A stretch of 37,525 nt of DNA from the NCBI GenBank assembly GCA_050696075.1, contig JBOGUF010000074.1:1-37525 (forward strand), in the 5' to 3' direction. This document shows positions 1-7,132 of this stretch, piece by piece. The notes beneath the pieces were generated by a model. That model made no database searches. It was given only the letters and a program-made list of their open reading frames with translations, and had not been told where the DNA came from. This DNA comes from JBOGUF01 sp050696075. Its GTDB lineage: Bacteria > Chloroflexota > Chloroflexia > Thermomicrobiales > UBA6265. The translations under genes were made by a program, and so were the position numbers. How positions within the stretch are numbered: position 1 is the first letter of the stretch; each line of letters starts with the position of its first letter.

Positions 1-667
1 GCTGGCGGTTGCCGGCGCCGGCAACCTCCGGCACGCCGCGGGCGTTCCAGATGTCAGCGTGCTTGGCGGTGAGGCGGAGCATACGCGGGCCGGACGCGCC
101 GATCAGGACGGGCAGGCGCGGCTGCTGGACCGATTTTGGCTCGAACGGGGCGTCGATAAGCTGGTAGTAGCGTCCTTCGTACATGGTGCGCTCCTGGGAT
201 TGGAGCAAATCCCAGATTTCGAGCGCCTCGGCGAAGCGGTCGACGAGTTCCTTCAGCGGTGGGAAGTGCCAGCTATAGGCCTCGTGCTCGCGTTCGGTCC
301 AGCCAGTGCCGACGCCGAAGTCGACCCGACCGTGCGAGATGTGGTCGACGGTGATCGCCTGCTTCAGGAGGAACGCGGGGTTGCGGTAGGTGTTGCCGCA
401 AACCATCACGCCGAGCCGGACTCGTTCGGTCGCCATCGCCAACCCGGCGAGCGCGGTGTACGCCTCGTGGGTCGGGTCCATGACGTCGACCAGCCCGAAA
501 AAATGATCGACGACATTGAGCCCATCGAAACCGAGCGCCTCCACCTCCCGCGTCCGCGCCACCAACTCGGGCCACGACGCGCGTTGACCGAGGACGACGC
601 AGAAACGAAGGGAGTGCTGGGTGCCCAGTGCCGAGTGCCCAGCCCTTTCACCTGACTCCTGATTCAT
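1..667 (-). CDS. LLM-class (luciferase-like, probably F420-dependent) oxidoreductase, partial
   Basis: Reading the minus strand from an ATG at 667 gives an open frame that leaves the window at position 1, so only the N-terminal ~220 residues are visible. It reads as a luciferase-like monooxygenase (LLM) TIM barrel. Visible landmarks are an early VEALGFDGLNVVDHFF strand, then AMATERVRLGVMV, a GRVDFGVGTGW loop, and LPVLIGASGPRML near the left edge. Family members use F420 or FMN to oxidise or reduce small substrates; the substrate cannot be told. The ATG has an AAGGAAGGGA ribosome-binding site about 11 nt upstream. Residues ~8-18 after this start are encoded by a heptamer repeat array (614-643) and precede the conserved first beta strand (RFCVVLGQ), so the extreme N-terminus is repeat-derived. 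It lies 85 bp downstream of herA on the same strand and could be its last cotranscribed gene. Confidence 0.85.
   Translation of the reverse strand, partial: MNQESGERAGHSALGTQHSLRFCVVLGQRASWPELVARTREVEALGFDGLNVVDHFFGLVDVMDPTHEAYTALAGLAMATERVRLGVMVCGNTYRNPAFLLKQAITVDHISHGRVDFGVGTGWTEREHEAYSWHFPPLKELVDRFAEALEIWDLLQSQERTMYEGRYYQLIDAPFEPKSVQQPRLPVLIGASGPRMLRLTAKHADIWNARGVPEVAGAGNRQ
614..643. repeat. Heptamer array H1, inside the oxidoreductase N-terminus
   Basis: Degenerate 7-bp units (minus-strand sense actcggc / actgggc / acccagc). Positions 622-640 are a perfect 19-nt inverted match to 726-744. The units contain no stop codon in either direction. Three units (21 bp) keep the host reading frame open. 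Confidence 0.85.
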
Positions 668-715
668 CTTGTTTCCGTCCCTTCCTTGAACCATTGCCTC
701 TCCGCTGAAAACCGG

Positions 716-754
716 ACTCGGCACCGGGCACTCGGCACTGGGCATTCGGCACTC
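716..754. repeat. Heptamer array H2, at the herA 3' end
   Basis: Five consecutive units (actcggc, accgggc, actcggc, actgggc, attcggc) run up to the herA stop codon (753-755). They form the right arm of the inverted pair with 622-640. The ~85 nt between the perfect arms hold the oxidoreductase start and ribosome-binding site. Confidence 0.85.
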
Positions 755-2567
755 AATCGACCAGCCGCAGCTTGGCCGGCGTCGGGTTGATGGAGGTCAA
801 GACCGGGCGCTGCATGTGGGTGAAGGAGACGACGGCCTGGCCGGGGGCGAGGCCGGGGAGGCGGGTCCAGAGGCTTTCGTCGATGCCGCTGACCGAGTGC
901 TTGAGGGTGCTGATCACGGCGGCGTCCGCGATCTTGTGCACGATCCAGTTGTTGACCAAGCCGATCACCTGATTCGGCAAGTGGGCCGGGAGTTGGGTGA
1001 CGAAGACGAGACCGAGCCAGCGCTTACGGCCGCGCTTGGCGATGCGCGCGACCTGGGCGAAGAGGTGCGGCATCTTATCGATCCGCTCTTTCGCCAGGAA
1101 CTCGTGCGCCTCCTCGATGATGACCAACGTGCGCGGCACGGCGTCTTCCTTCCGTTCCGCCGCCGCGTAGAGTTCCTCCTGCCCACGCTGCACGCCACGC
1201 AGGATGGCGGCGATGACGAGGTTGTTCAGATCGGGCGACTCGGTGTCGGACAGATCGACGATTGAGACACGACCTGGTTCGAGGAGGTGTTTGGAGTCGA
1301 TTGGCTTGGCACGTGGGTTGTCGAAGACACCAAGACGCTGGAATCGCGCGAGACGCCCGAGCAACGCCCGCCAACTGGCCGGGAACGCCGGCAGGTTCTT
1401 CATCGACTGAATCTCGCGGATCACCTCCGAGGCGCGCGGCTGGAACTCGCTGCTCCGGAATGTCGGTTCGCCCTTCTGGATGTGTTCAAGGCACGCACCA
1501 GCGACGTCGAGCAGGTGCTCCAGCCGCATGCCGGGAAAACCGCCCTCGAACTCGTCGATGTCGGTATCGTCCACCGAGGTCACGCTGAATCGGCGGAGCA
1601 GCGTCTTGGTCAGTTCGTAGGCGAGCCAGAAACGCTCCTGCTGAGCGTCGCTGAAGTCGAGGATTTCACCAACCGCGTACGGTGAGAGGTCGCTAAAGCG
1701 CAGAGTGAAGGGCACGCAGTGGGGATGATGCGGGTTGGCGGTCTCTCGTCCGTAGAGGTGATAGAGCGTCGTGTCGGTGACGCCCGTTGGCCGCGTACCG
1801 CGCTGCTTCAGCAACGACACCATTCGGGGATCGTCGGACGGTTCGTCGAGGAAGGTGTATTCCCCTTCGACGTCGAGGAGGACGATGGCCAGACCCGCTT
1901 TCTGCGCTTCCGCGATGAACCCGGCGACCGTCGTCGACTTGCCGCCGCCGGTGGTGCCGATGATGCCGGTGTGGCGCGGCAAAACGCTCTTATTGGTGGA
2001 GGGAACGCACACCTCGACGCCCTGATGCCCGACGGCGAGGCCGACGCGAATGTCGCCGGCGACGCGGAGCACCGCCGCGGTCTCCGTTTCGTCGAGGCGG
2101 AAGACCGGGCTGTTCGGCAGGGGCCGGAAGCGCGGCGGCTGGAGGACGCCGTCGATCCGTTCGCCGAGGAGCTCGATCTGGACGCGGCCGTGGTAGCGGG
2201 GCATAAAGATGCCGCCGTGGACGGTCGTCGTCACGACGATCGGGGCGTCGGCGCGCAATCCGTCCGGCTCCGCGAAGGGACCGGCGACGACGACGCCGAG
2301 GTATTCCCGCTTATCCGGCTTGCTGACGATGCGCGCTAGCGCTTGGGAGGGCAACTGCTCAAGGTGATCGCGTGGGATGAGGACGGTAATCGAGTTGTCC
2401 TCGCTGCCCGGCCCGTCGAACATCGTCTTGCCGACGGCGCCGCGCTCGTCCTCGGGCACGTCCCAAAGACCGCCGGCGTGCGCGATCGCCGCGCCAACGC
2501 GCGCCCGCGCCTCCGCCGGTACATCCCGAATCGCCTCGCTTGCCGCCCCGTTTCCGTCCATCATCAC
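753..2567 (-). CDS. herA: HerA-type hexameric DNA-translocating ATPase (HAS-barrel plus DUF87/FtsK-like domain)
   Basis: A 604-residue protein. The N-terminal ~190 residues are beta-rich, like the HAS barrel. The ATPase core has a Walker A GTTGGGKST at ~204-212, a strand LLDVEGEYTFL at ~230-240, a Walker B LVIIEEAHEFL at ~481-491 with catalytic Glu, an Arg-rich AKRGRKRW segment, and a VTQLPAHLP sensor motif. HerA-family ATPases form hexameric rings that pump DNA and drive the NurA nuclease in end resection; bacterial versions also occur in anti-phage modules. The start is GTG at 2567 or the ATG just inside; the upstream purine-rich GGCGGAA array (H3) is the only ribosome-binding-site-like sequence. 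It is the last gene of a five-gene minus-strand operon, 21 bp after the NurA-like gene. The ATPase assignment is firm; the resection role is inferred from context. Confidence 0.9.
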   Translation of the reverse strand: MMMDGNGAASEAIRDVPAEARARVGAAIAHAGGLWDVPEDERGAVGKTMFDGPGSEDNSITVLIPRDHLEQLPSQALARIVSKPDKREYLGVVVAGPFAEPDGLRADAPIVVTTTVHGGIFMPRYHGRVQIELLGERIDGVLQPPRFRPLPNSPVFRLDETETAAVLRVAGDIRVGLAVGHQGVEVCVPSTNKSVLPRHTGIIGTTGGGKSTTVAGFIAEAQKAGLAIVLLDVEGEYTFLDEPSDDPRMVSLLKQRGTRPTGVTDTTLYHLYGRETANPHHPHCVPFTLRFSDLSPYAVGEILDFSDAQQERFWLAYELTKTLLRRFSVTSVDDTDIDEFEGGFPGMRLEHLLDVAGACLEHIQKGEPTFRSSEFQPRASEVIREIQSMKNLPAFPASWRALLGRLARFQRLGVFDNPRAKPIDSKHLLEPGRVSIVDLSDTESPDLNNLVIAAILRGVQRGQEELYAAAERKEDAVPRTLVIIEEAHEFLAKERIDKMPHLFAQVARIAKRGRKRWLGLVFVTQLPAHLPNQVIGLVNNWIVHKIADAAVISTLKHSVSGIDESLWTRLPGLAPGQAVVSFTHMQRPVLTSINPTPAKLRLVD

Positions 2568-2568
2568 C

Positions 2569-2596
2569 GTCCGCCTTCCGCCTTCCGCCTATCCCC
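2569..2596. repeat. Heptamer array H3, NurA-like/herA junction
   Basis: Units gtccgcc, ttccgcc, ttccgcc, tatcccc fill the 21-bp gap between the NurA-like stop (2589-2591) and the herA start and overlap both edges. On the minus strand the units read GGCGGAA and lie where a Shine-Dalgarno sequence would be expected. They contain no stop codons. Confidence 0.75.
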
Positions 2597-3806
2597 GCCT
2601 GCCGAACTCTTCGTGGAACGCGTACGGTTGGCCGGCGACGGCGTAGGCGTCGCGCAGCATCGCCGTGAAGTCACCCGCGCCGAAGGTGGTTCGGCAGAGC
2701 GTATCCGCCAGATCGAGGAGCGCCGGAAAGGCCCGGTGCTCGTGCAATCGACTGTCGGCCAGCGCGATCAGCGCGGCCTCGTGGGCGTGGTCGACGTGGG
2801 CGTAGAAAATGCGCGCCGGACCGACCGCCGATGCGCGGTAGCAGCCGATGACGATTTGGGGGCCGATCTCGTCGCCGAACTGGCGAAGCTGCTTGCGGTC
2901 CGCCGGACTGAGGTAGCTGGCGTAGTAGACGCGCTCCATGTAGTCGGTCGCGTTATCGACGATGAGGTATTCGAGCGGTGCCAGCGCGTCGCCGAGGACG
3001 AGGAACGCCCGCTCGAACATCGCCGAGGGCACGAAGACGAATCGCTTGTGGTCGGCGACCAGACGGCGTAGCAAGTCGAGGCTGGCGAGCATGAGCTTCG
3101 GGCTACCCGATCCGGTGAGGAGTTCGTAGGCGACCGGATTGCCGTGCCCCATGCGCCACGGAGCCGTGCTCCGCTCGACCAGCGCGGCGCGCTCGGCGTA
3201 GGCCATCAGACCGCGACGAGCCAGGTCGCTGAGGCGCTCGGCAGGCGCGGGCTGGCCGTCGGCCGTGTCCTGGGCGCTGACGACGAGCTGCCAGGCAAGG
3301 TCCTCGGGGTTGACCGGGGTGGCGCGCAGATCGCGCCGGTAGAGGCGATGGACCCAAGAGCCCTGGTCGGCATGGTACGAGACGAGGCAGACGCCGACCT
3401 GCGTGACCGAGAGCGAGAGCGCCTCGTGCGTGACCGCGATCCCGTTGCACGCCTCGACCGCGCCGCGAAAGAGGAGACCACGTTGGACCTCATCCAATTG
3501 CGCCTGGGAGACGCGATACGCGCCGGCGCCGGGAGGCGCTTTCGGGCGGTCACGTAAGCGCGGGAACGCCTTGTCCCGGATCGCTTGCCGGCCGGGAAGG
3601 TTCTGTGCGATCGACGACTCGACCTCCTTTTGCAGGCGGCCGAAGAGATCACCTAAATCCTCCGATCGCCGCCAGCTACTCAGGTCGAGCGCCGCGGTCA
3701 GCGGCTCGCCGAAGACCTTCAGGAAGTCGTCGCTTGCGTCAGGCAGGATGGCCCGCGGCGCAAAGGGGAGCGGTGGCAGTCCGTCGGCCATCATCGCTGC
3801 CGCCAT
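2589..3806 (-). CDS. NurA-like DNA-end nuclease candidate, partner of HerA
   Basis: A 405-residue protein. An N-terminal helical region (~25-110) is followed by a beta-rich core: EACNGIAVTHEAL (~118-130), SVTQVGVCLVSYHAD and WVHRLYRRDL. The C-terminal part has ARIFYAHVD, then FPALLDLADTLCRTTF and a final helix. This layout resembles the NurA fold, in which a DG[S/T] loop near the start of the core and a C-terminal strand with acidic/His residues bind metal. Here the aligned loop reads NG (Asn121-Gly122) instead of DG, which, if the alignment is right, replaces a catalytic Asp. The call leans on adjacency to herA, the classical NurA partner. The gene overlaps the metalloprotease gene by 16 bp, which argues for translational coupling. 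It might instead be a catalytically dead adaptor. Confidence 0.5.
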   Translation of the reverse strand: MAAAMMADGLPPLPFAPRAILPDASDDFLKVFGEPLTAALDLSSWRRSEDLGDLFGRLQKEVESSIAQNLPGRQAIRDKAFPRLRDRPKAPPGAGAYRVSQAQLDEVQRGLLFRGAVEACNGIAVTHEALSLSVTQVGVCLVSYHADQGSWVHRLYRRDLRATPVNPEDLAWQLVVSAQDTADGQPAPAERLSDLARRGLMAYAERAALVERSTAPWRMGHGNPVAYELLTGSGSPKLMLASLDLLRRLVADHKRFVFVPSAMFERAFLVLGDALAPLEYLIVDNATDYMERVYYASYLSPADRKQLRQFGDEIGPQIVIGCYRASAVGPARIFYAHVDHAHEAALIALADSRLHEHRAFPALLDLADTLCRTTFGAGDFTAMLRDAYAVAGQPYAFHEEFGRRG

Positions 3807-4501
3807 TGGAGGATCGTGGCGCGGCGGCCATGGAGCCGGGCGCGCGCGTAGGCCGCCGCCTCGGCAGGTGGCAAACCGAAGCCTGCTTCGAGGTCTTGCG
3901 CCATGGCGAACTCGTCGAACGCGTACTCGCGATAGCGGTCGCTCAGGACCTCATCCGGAGCGAGAAGTTCGCGCGCCAGCCGGTCGGCGCGGTCTTCCTT
4001 GCCGGCGATCTCGCCGGACGGATCGCGGCGATCGAGCAGATGGACGTGGACGCCGATCGCGCATTTCGCGATCGCCGCGTCGATGCGTTCGTCTTGCGTC
4101 GGGGCGCGGTCGCCGTCGAGCACCGGGAGGATCTCCGGTCCGAGGAGTGCCTGCGCCTTCGCCCGTGGCATGTAGTAGTCGAGGAGGAAGTGCGCGACTT
4201 CGTGGGCCAGGGTGAAGCGCCGCTCGTTCGGTTCGTCGGCCCCATCGACGAAGATCATACCGAACCCACGGTAGGCGACAAGGCAGCCGCACAGCTCGCG
4301 ATCCTCGGCGTCGAAGCGCTGTGCGCACCCGTGCCGCGACAGCCAGTTATCGATGCTCGCCAGGCGCAGTCCGGGCATGATCTGCTGATAAACGGGCAGC
4401 GCGTAGGGGAGGACATAGGTCAGGTCGCGCGGGAAGGGCGGGGGGTCGCCCGCCGCATCCCAGAAGAGGTCCGCCGCCTCCGCCAGCCAGCCGGGGATCA
4501 C
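3791..4501 (-). CDS. ImmA/IrrE-family zinc metallo-endopeptidase
   Basis: A 236-residue protein with the family's HExxH zinc motif in RRFTLAHEVAHFLLDYY (His100, Glu101, His104). The downstream Glu-containing helix KEDRADRLARELLAP (~168-182) supplies the third ligand and matches the ExxANxFAxxLLMP pattern of the family. Relatives cleave HTH-type repressors: ImmA acts on ImmR of ICEBs1, and IrrE/PprI cleaves DdrO in Deinococcus after DNA damage to release DNA-repair genes. It overlaps the upstream HTH-like gene by 4 bp (ATGA-type) and the NurA-like gene by 16 bp, so all three are probably translated as a block. A natural prediction is that it cleaves the product of the adjacent 150-residue gene or acts on the sigma factor. 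About 60 residues between the HExxH helix and the third-ligand helix form a long insertion. Confidence 0.85.
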   Translation of the reverse strand: MIPGWLAEAADLFWDAAGDPPPFPRDLTYVLPYALPVYQQIMPGLRLASIDNWLSRHGCAQRFDAEDRELCGCLVAYRGFGMIFVDGADEPNERRFTLAHEVAHFLLDYYMPRAKAQALLGPEILPVLDGDRAPTQDERIDAAIAKCAIGVHVHLLDRRDPSGEIAGKEDRADRLARELLAPDEVLSDRYREYAFDEFAMAQDLEAGFGLPPAEAAAYARARLHGRRATILQWRQR

Positions 4502-4950
4502 CGATCATCTCCCGGATCGCGATCGTCGTCGTCGTCCGCCCCGGCGTCATAGTCCGCCCGCTCCTCGGCGGCGCGTTCTTTAGCGGCGGCGAGGAATCCG
4601 GCCTCGACCGCGCCGGGCGGCGCGCCGGCGACGGCGTCCAGAACGTCGACGGAGCGGACGACCTCGGCGAGGGTAAAGGGGTTGAGACCGAACTCTTCGG
4701 CAATCGTCTCGACGTCCGCGCGAAAGAGCGTCGGGTCGGTCTGGTCATGGCGCGGCCGCTTGCAGATCGCGAGCCGGGGCAAGTCGTCGGGCGCGACCCC
4801 AAGACGGAACGCAATGCGGTCGTCGTCGAGGTCTTGGGCGTCGCGGTAGCGGCGGAAGACCGCGGCGAGGAAGTCAGGATTCGCTTCCAAGCGCCGAGCC
4901 AGTCGCCGCATCAGCTCGTTGGTCAGCCCCGCGTCAGTCGGAGGTTGCAT
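4498..4950 (-). CDS. Small HTH-like protein with acidic tail, predicted regulator/substrate of the IrrE-like protease
   Basis: A 150-residue protein with no confident family. The central part (~30-70), with an RIAFRLGVAPDDLPRLAICKRPR core, has the helix-turn-helix flavour of a LambdaC1/XRE-like fold. The next segment, DVETIAEEFGLNPFTLAEVVR, reads as a second helical repeat. The last ~20 residues are almost entirely Asp with a few Arg/Gly. It overlaps the sigma-like gene (17 bp) and the metalloprotease gene (4 bp). ImmA/IrrE proteases are usually encoded directly beside the HTH repressor they cleave, so this is the first candidate for that partner. The acidic tail may make it a DNA-mimic or protein-interaction module rather than a DNA binder. 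Confidence 0.6.
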   Translation of the reverse strand: MQPPTDAGLTNELMRRLARRLEANPDFLAAVFRRYRDAQDLDDDRIAFRLGVAPDDLPRLAICKRPRHDQTDPTLFRADVETIAEEFGLNPFTLAEVVRSVDVLDAVAGAPPGAVEAGFLAAAKERAAEERADYDAGADDDDDRDPGDDR

Positions 4951-5584
4951 CGCGCGTCCTCCCGGCGTAGCGCCGTTTGAGGCGCTTGCACAGCCGGTCT
5001 TTGATCTGGTTCATCTCTTTGGTCACCTCGGCCGCGGTCGGATTCGGCCGGCCCAACCGCTCGGCAAAGACGGCATTGGACCGCTCACCACTGAGCAGCA
5101 GCGCGAGCACGATCCGCTCCTCGTCCGTTTCCGCGGCCCAGACCACTCGCTCAAAGAGCTCGTCCTCTGAGATCCGCTCGTCGGCCCCCGCGATCACGTC
5201 GCTCGGGTCCGCTGACTCACTATTCCAGTCGTCGTCGGGTTGTGGGACAACGAACACGCCGTCCGGCAGCCGGCGCTTATCCAGGATGTTTTTGAGATCG
5301 CCTTCGGCGGCCATCTTCAGGTAACCGGCGAGCGACTTGCCTTTCGTGGGGTCGTATCGCACCGGTTTTTCGAGATAGCTCTGGATTGCTTCGACCGCCG
5401 CGTCCCAGAGGTCGTCGTCGTCGGCCGAAAAGAGGTCCTTGCGGGCGCGATAGCCCTTCATGTAGGTTGTTAGGACCGGGATGTAGCGTTCGGCCATCTC
5501 GGTCGATGCGATGGGGTCGCCGGCCACCATGCGCGCATGGAGCGCTCGGCCGACCACGACTTCGTCACTGGGCTGCATCGGCAC
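4934..5584 (-). CDS. Sigma-70-family (ECF-like) RNA polymerase sigma factor
   Basis: A 216-residue protein with two parts. Residues ~10-105 resemble sigma region 2: helical, with DDDLWDAAVEAIQSYL, then YDPTKGKSLAGYLKMAAEGDLKNILDKRR. An acidic linker (~110-140) leads to a region-4-like end: TDEERIVLALLLSGERS, then VFAERLGRPNP and a basic KDRLCKRLKRRYAG helix. It is the first gene of the five-gene operon and overlaps the next gene by 17 bp. The start is GTG at 5584, or ATG two codons on, behind GGGATGGGA. No anti-sigma factor is adjacent; regulation through the IrrE-like protease or the HTH-like protein is an attractive inference. Sequence similarity to classical sigma factors is moderate, so a sigma-like regulator without full function cannot be excluded. 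Confidence 0.72.
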   Translation of the reverse strand: MPMQPSDEVVVGRALHARMVAGDPIASTEMAERYIPVLTTYMKGYRARKDLFSADDDDLWDAAVEAIQSYLEKPVRYDPTKGKSLAGYLKMAAEGDLKNILDKRRLPDGVFVVPQPDDDWNSESADPSDVIAGADERISEDELFERVVWAAETDEERIVLALLLSGERSNAVFAERLGRPNPTAAEVTKEMNQIKDRLCKRLKRRYAGRTRDATSD

Positions 5585-5657
5585 GATCCCATCCCGAACT
5601 CGGCGTGTGTTCGTTGCTGTGGCCTACGTTATCGCGAGTCGGGTCATTTGACCAGTG

Positions 5658-5738
5658 CTAGGCGTTAGGCGTTAGGCGTTAGGAGAGACGACAGAGCCCC
5701 TAACCCCTCACGCCTAACGCCTAACGCCTAACGCCTAA
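5658..5738. repeat. Inverted pair of heptamer arrays H4a/H4b, fabF 3' end
   Basis: The left array is ctaggcg, ttaggcg x2, ttaggag (5658-5685). The right array is cccctaa, cccctca, cgcctaa x4 (5697-5738). Positions 5659-5683 and 5713-5737 are perfect 25-nt reverse complements, able to form a long hairpin. The fabF stop codon TAG (5735-5737) lies inside the right arm. There is no T-tract, so this is not a classical intrinsic terminator. Confidence 0.9.
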
Positions 5739-6967
5739 TATGCTCGGAAGAGCGCGCTGGCGTTTTGGCCGCCGAAGCCGAAGCCGTTGGCCATAGCGAC
5801 GTTAATCGGCATCTGGCGGGCGACGTTCGGCACGTAGTCAAGGTCGCAGGCGGGATCCTGGTTGTCGAGGTTGGTCGTCGGGGGCGCGATGTTATCGCGG
5901 ATGGCGAAGGCGCAGGCGAGCGCGGAGACGGCGCCGGCCGCGCCGAGCAGATGCCCCAGCATCGACTTGTTCGACGAAAGCGCCAACTTCTTGGCGTGGT
6001 CCCCGAATGCCTGCTTGATCGCCTCGGTCTCCGCGATGTCGCCGATTGGCGTCGAGGTCGCATGCGCGGCGACGTAGTCGACCTCCGACGGCGCCAGTTC
6101 GGACCAGGCCAAGGCCCGCTTCATCGCCAAAGCCGCGCCGCCACCGCTGGGGTCGGGCGCGGTGATGTGGAAGGCGTCGGAGGTGTAGGCGCCGCCTAGC
6201 GCCTCGCAGATGATGGTCGCGCCGCGCTTCCGCGCGTGCTCTTCTGTCTCCAATATCATCACCGCCGCGCCCTCGGAGAAGACGAAGCCATCGCGGCCGG
6301 CGTCGAACGGCCGACTCGCCTTCTCCGGCGCGTCGTTGCGCCGGGAGAGCGCGCCCATGTTCAGCAAGCCGGCCACCGAGGTGCGGGTGATCCCCGCTTC
6401 GGTGCCGCCGGTGATGACGACGTCCGCCTCACCGCGGCGGAGCATGTGGACCGCGTCGATGAAGGCCTGGATGCCGGAGGCGCAGGCGGCGGCCGAGGTC
6501 AGCGACGGACCGCGGATGCCGAAGGAGATCGAGACCTGGCAACTCGCCATGTTCGGCGCAAAGTTCGAGATGAGGAAGGGGCTGACGCGCGCCGGTCCCT
6601 TCGTCGTCAGCGTCACGACCTCGTGCTCCATCGACGGCGTACCGCCGCCGCCGGTGTTGACGATGACGCCGATCTGCTCGCGGTTCTCGTCGGTGATCTC
6701 CAAACCAGCATGCTCGATCGCTTCGCGTGACGCGGCGACGGCGAATTGGGCGAAGCGGTCCATGCGCCGCGCCGCCTTAAAGTCCATAAAGTCCTTGGGA
6801 ATGAAGTCCCGCACCTCGCCCGCGATCTTCACTTCGAGGTCAGAGGCGTCGAAATGCTCGATGCAGCGGATGCCGGAGCGGCCGGCGGTGAGCCCTTCCC
6901 AAAAGGCGCTCGAGCCGATCCCCAGCGGGGTAATCGCCCCTACGCCCGTCACGACGACCCGTGTCAC
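5735..6967 (-). CDS. fabF: Beta-ketoacyl-[acyl-carrier-protein] synthase II
   Basis: FabF condenses malonyl-ACP with a growing acyl-ACP in fatty-acid elongation in the cytosol. The protein has the complete thiolase-fold Cys-His-His set: SAAACASGI (Cys162 from the GTG start), AAHATSTPIGD (His302) and SNKSMLGHLLGAAGA (His339). It also has the C-terminal NGFGFGGQNAS glycine loop. Length (410 residues) is normal. I start at GTG 6967, directly before TRVVVTGVGAITPLG, with GGGAG just upstream. An ATG at 7009 would add 14 residues but lacks a ribosome-binding site. The gene follows fabD and the methyltransferase on the same strand, about 150 bp after the latter. Its stop codon sits in heptamer array H4b, so the final residues and the stop belong to the repeat boundary. 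No acpP or fabG is in the window. Confidence 0.95.
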   Translation of the reverse strand: MTRVVVTGVGAITPLGIGSSAFWEGLTAGRSGIRCIEHFDASDLEVKIAGEVRDFIPKDFMDFKAARRMDRFAQFAVAASREAIEHAGLEITDENREQIGVIVNTGGGGTPSMEHEVVTLTTKGPARVSPFLISNFAPNMASCQVSISFGIRGPSLTSAAACASGIQAFIDAVHMLRRGEADVVITGGTEAGITRTSVAGLLNMGALSRRNDAPEKASRPFDAGRDGFVFSEGAAVMILETEEHARKRGATIICEALGGAYTSDAFHITAPDPSGGGAALAMKRALAWSELAPSEVDYVAAHATSTPIGDIAETEAIKQAFGDHAKKLALSSNKSMLGHLLGAAGAVSALACAFAIRDNIAPPTTNLDNQDPACDLDYVPNVARQMPINVAMANGFGFGGQNASALFRAY

Positions 6968-7020
6968 CCTCGGCTCCCTTCCCAGCACGCCGGGCTTACG
7001 CGACGACATCGACCACGCGT

Positions 7021-7101
7021 TTACTTGGCGCGGACCTGCAACGGCCGCCAGTCGACCGCGCCGCCGAACGACTCCAAAGTGTACGGGATTGGCTTGCCCA
7101 T
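7021..7101 (-). CDS. Possible 26-residue small protein upstream of fabF
   Basis: A short minus-strand frame ATG (7099-7101) to TAA (7021-7023) starts MGKPIPYTLESFGG and ends QVRAK. It occupies most of the gap between the methyltransferase stop and fabF. The start abuts heptamer array H5, and no clear ribosome-binding site precedes it. Amino-acid composition is reasonable, but the length makes chance occurrence possible. No family is recognised. Confidence 0.3.
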   Translation of the reverse strand: MGKPIPYTLESFGGAVDWRPLQVRAK

Positions 7102-7104
7102 GAG

Positions 7105-7132
7105 CTATCAGTTATCAGCTATCAGCCGTCAG
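7105..7132. repeat. Heptamer array H5, methyltransferase 3' end
   Basis: Units ctatcag, ttatcag, ctatcag, ccgtcag. On the minus strand they read CTGACGG / CTGATAG / CTGATAA. They encode the last residues of the methyltransferase and contain its TGA stop (7115-7117). The same unit family recurs at 12903-12930. Confidence 0.85.

Noticed and set aside
59..655. Long plus-strand frame at the left edge
   Set aside because: It is antisense to the LLM oxidoreductase, whose minus-strand translation shows conserved family motifs; the plus frame shows none.
5658..5738. Possible CRISPR array
   Set aside because: Units are 7 bp with no spacers and no cas genes are present.
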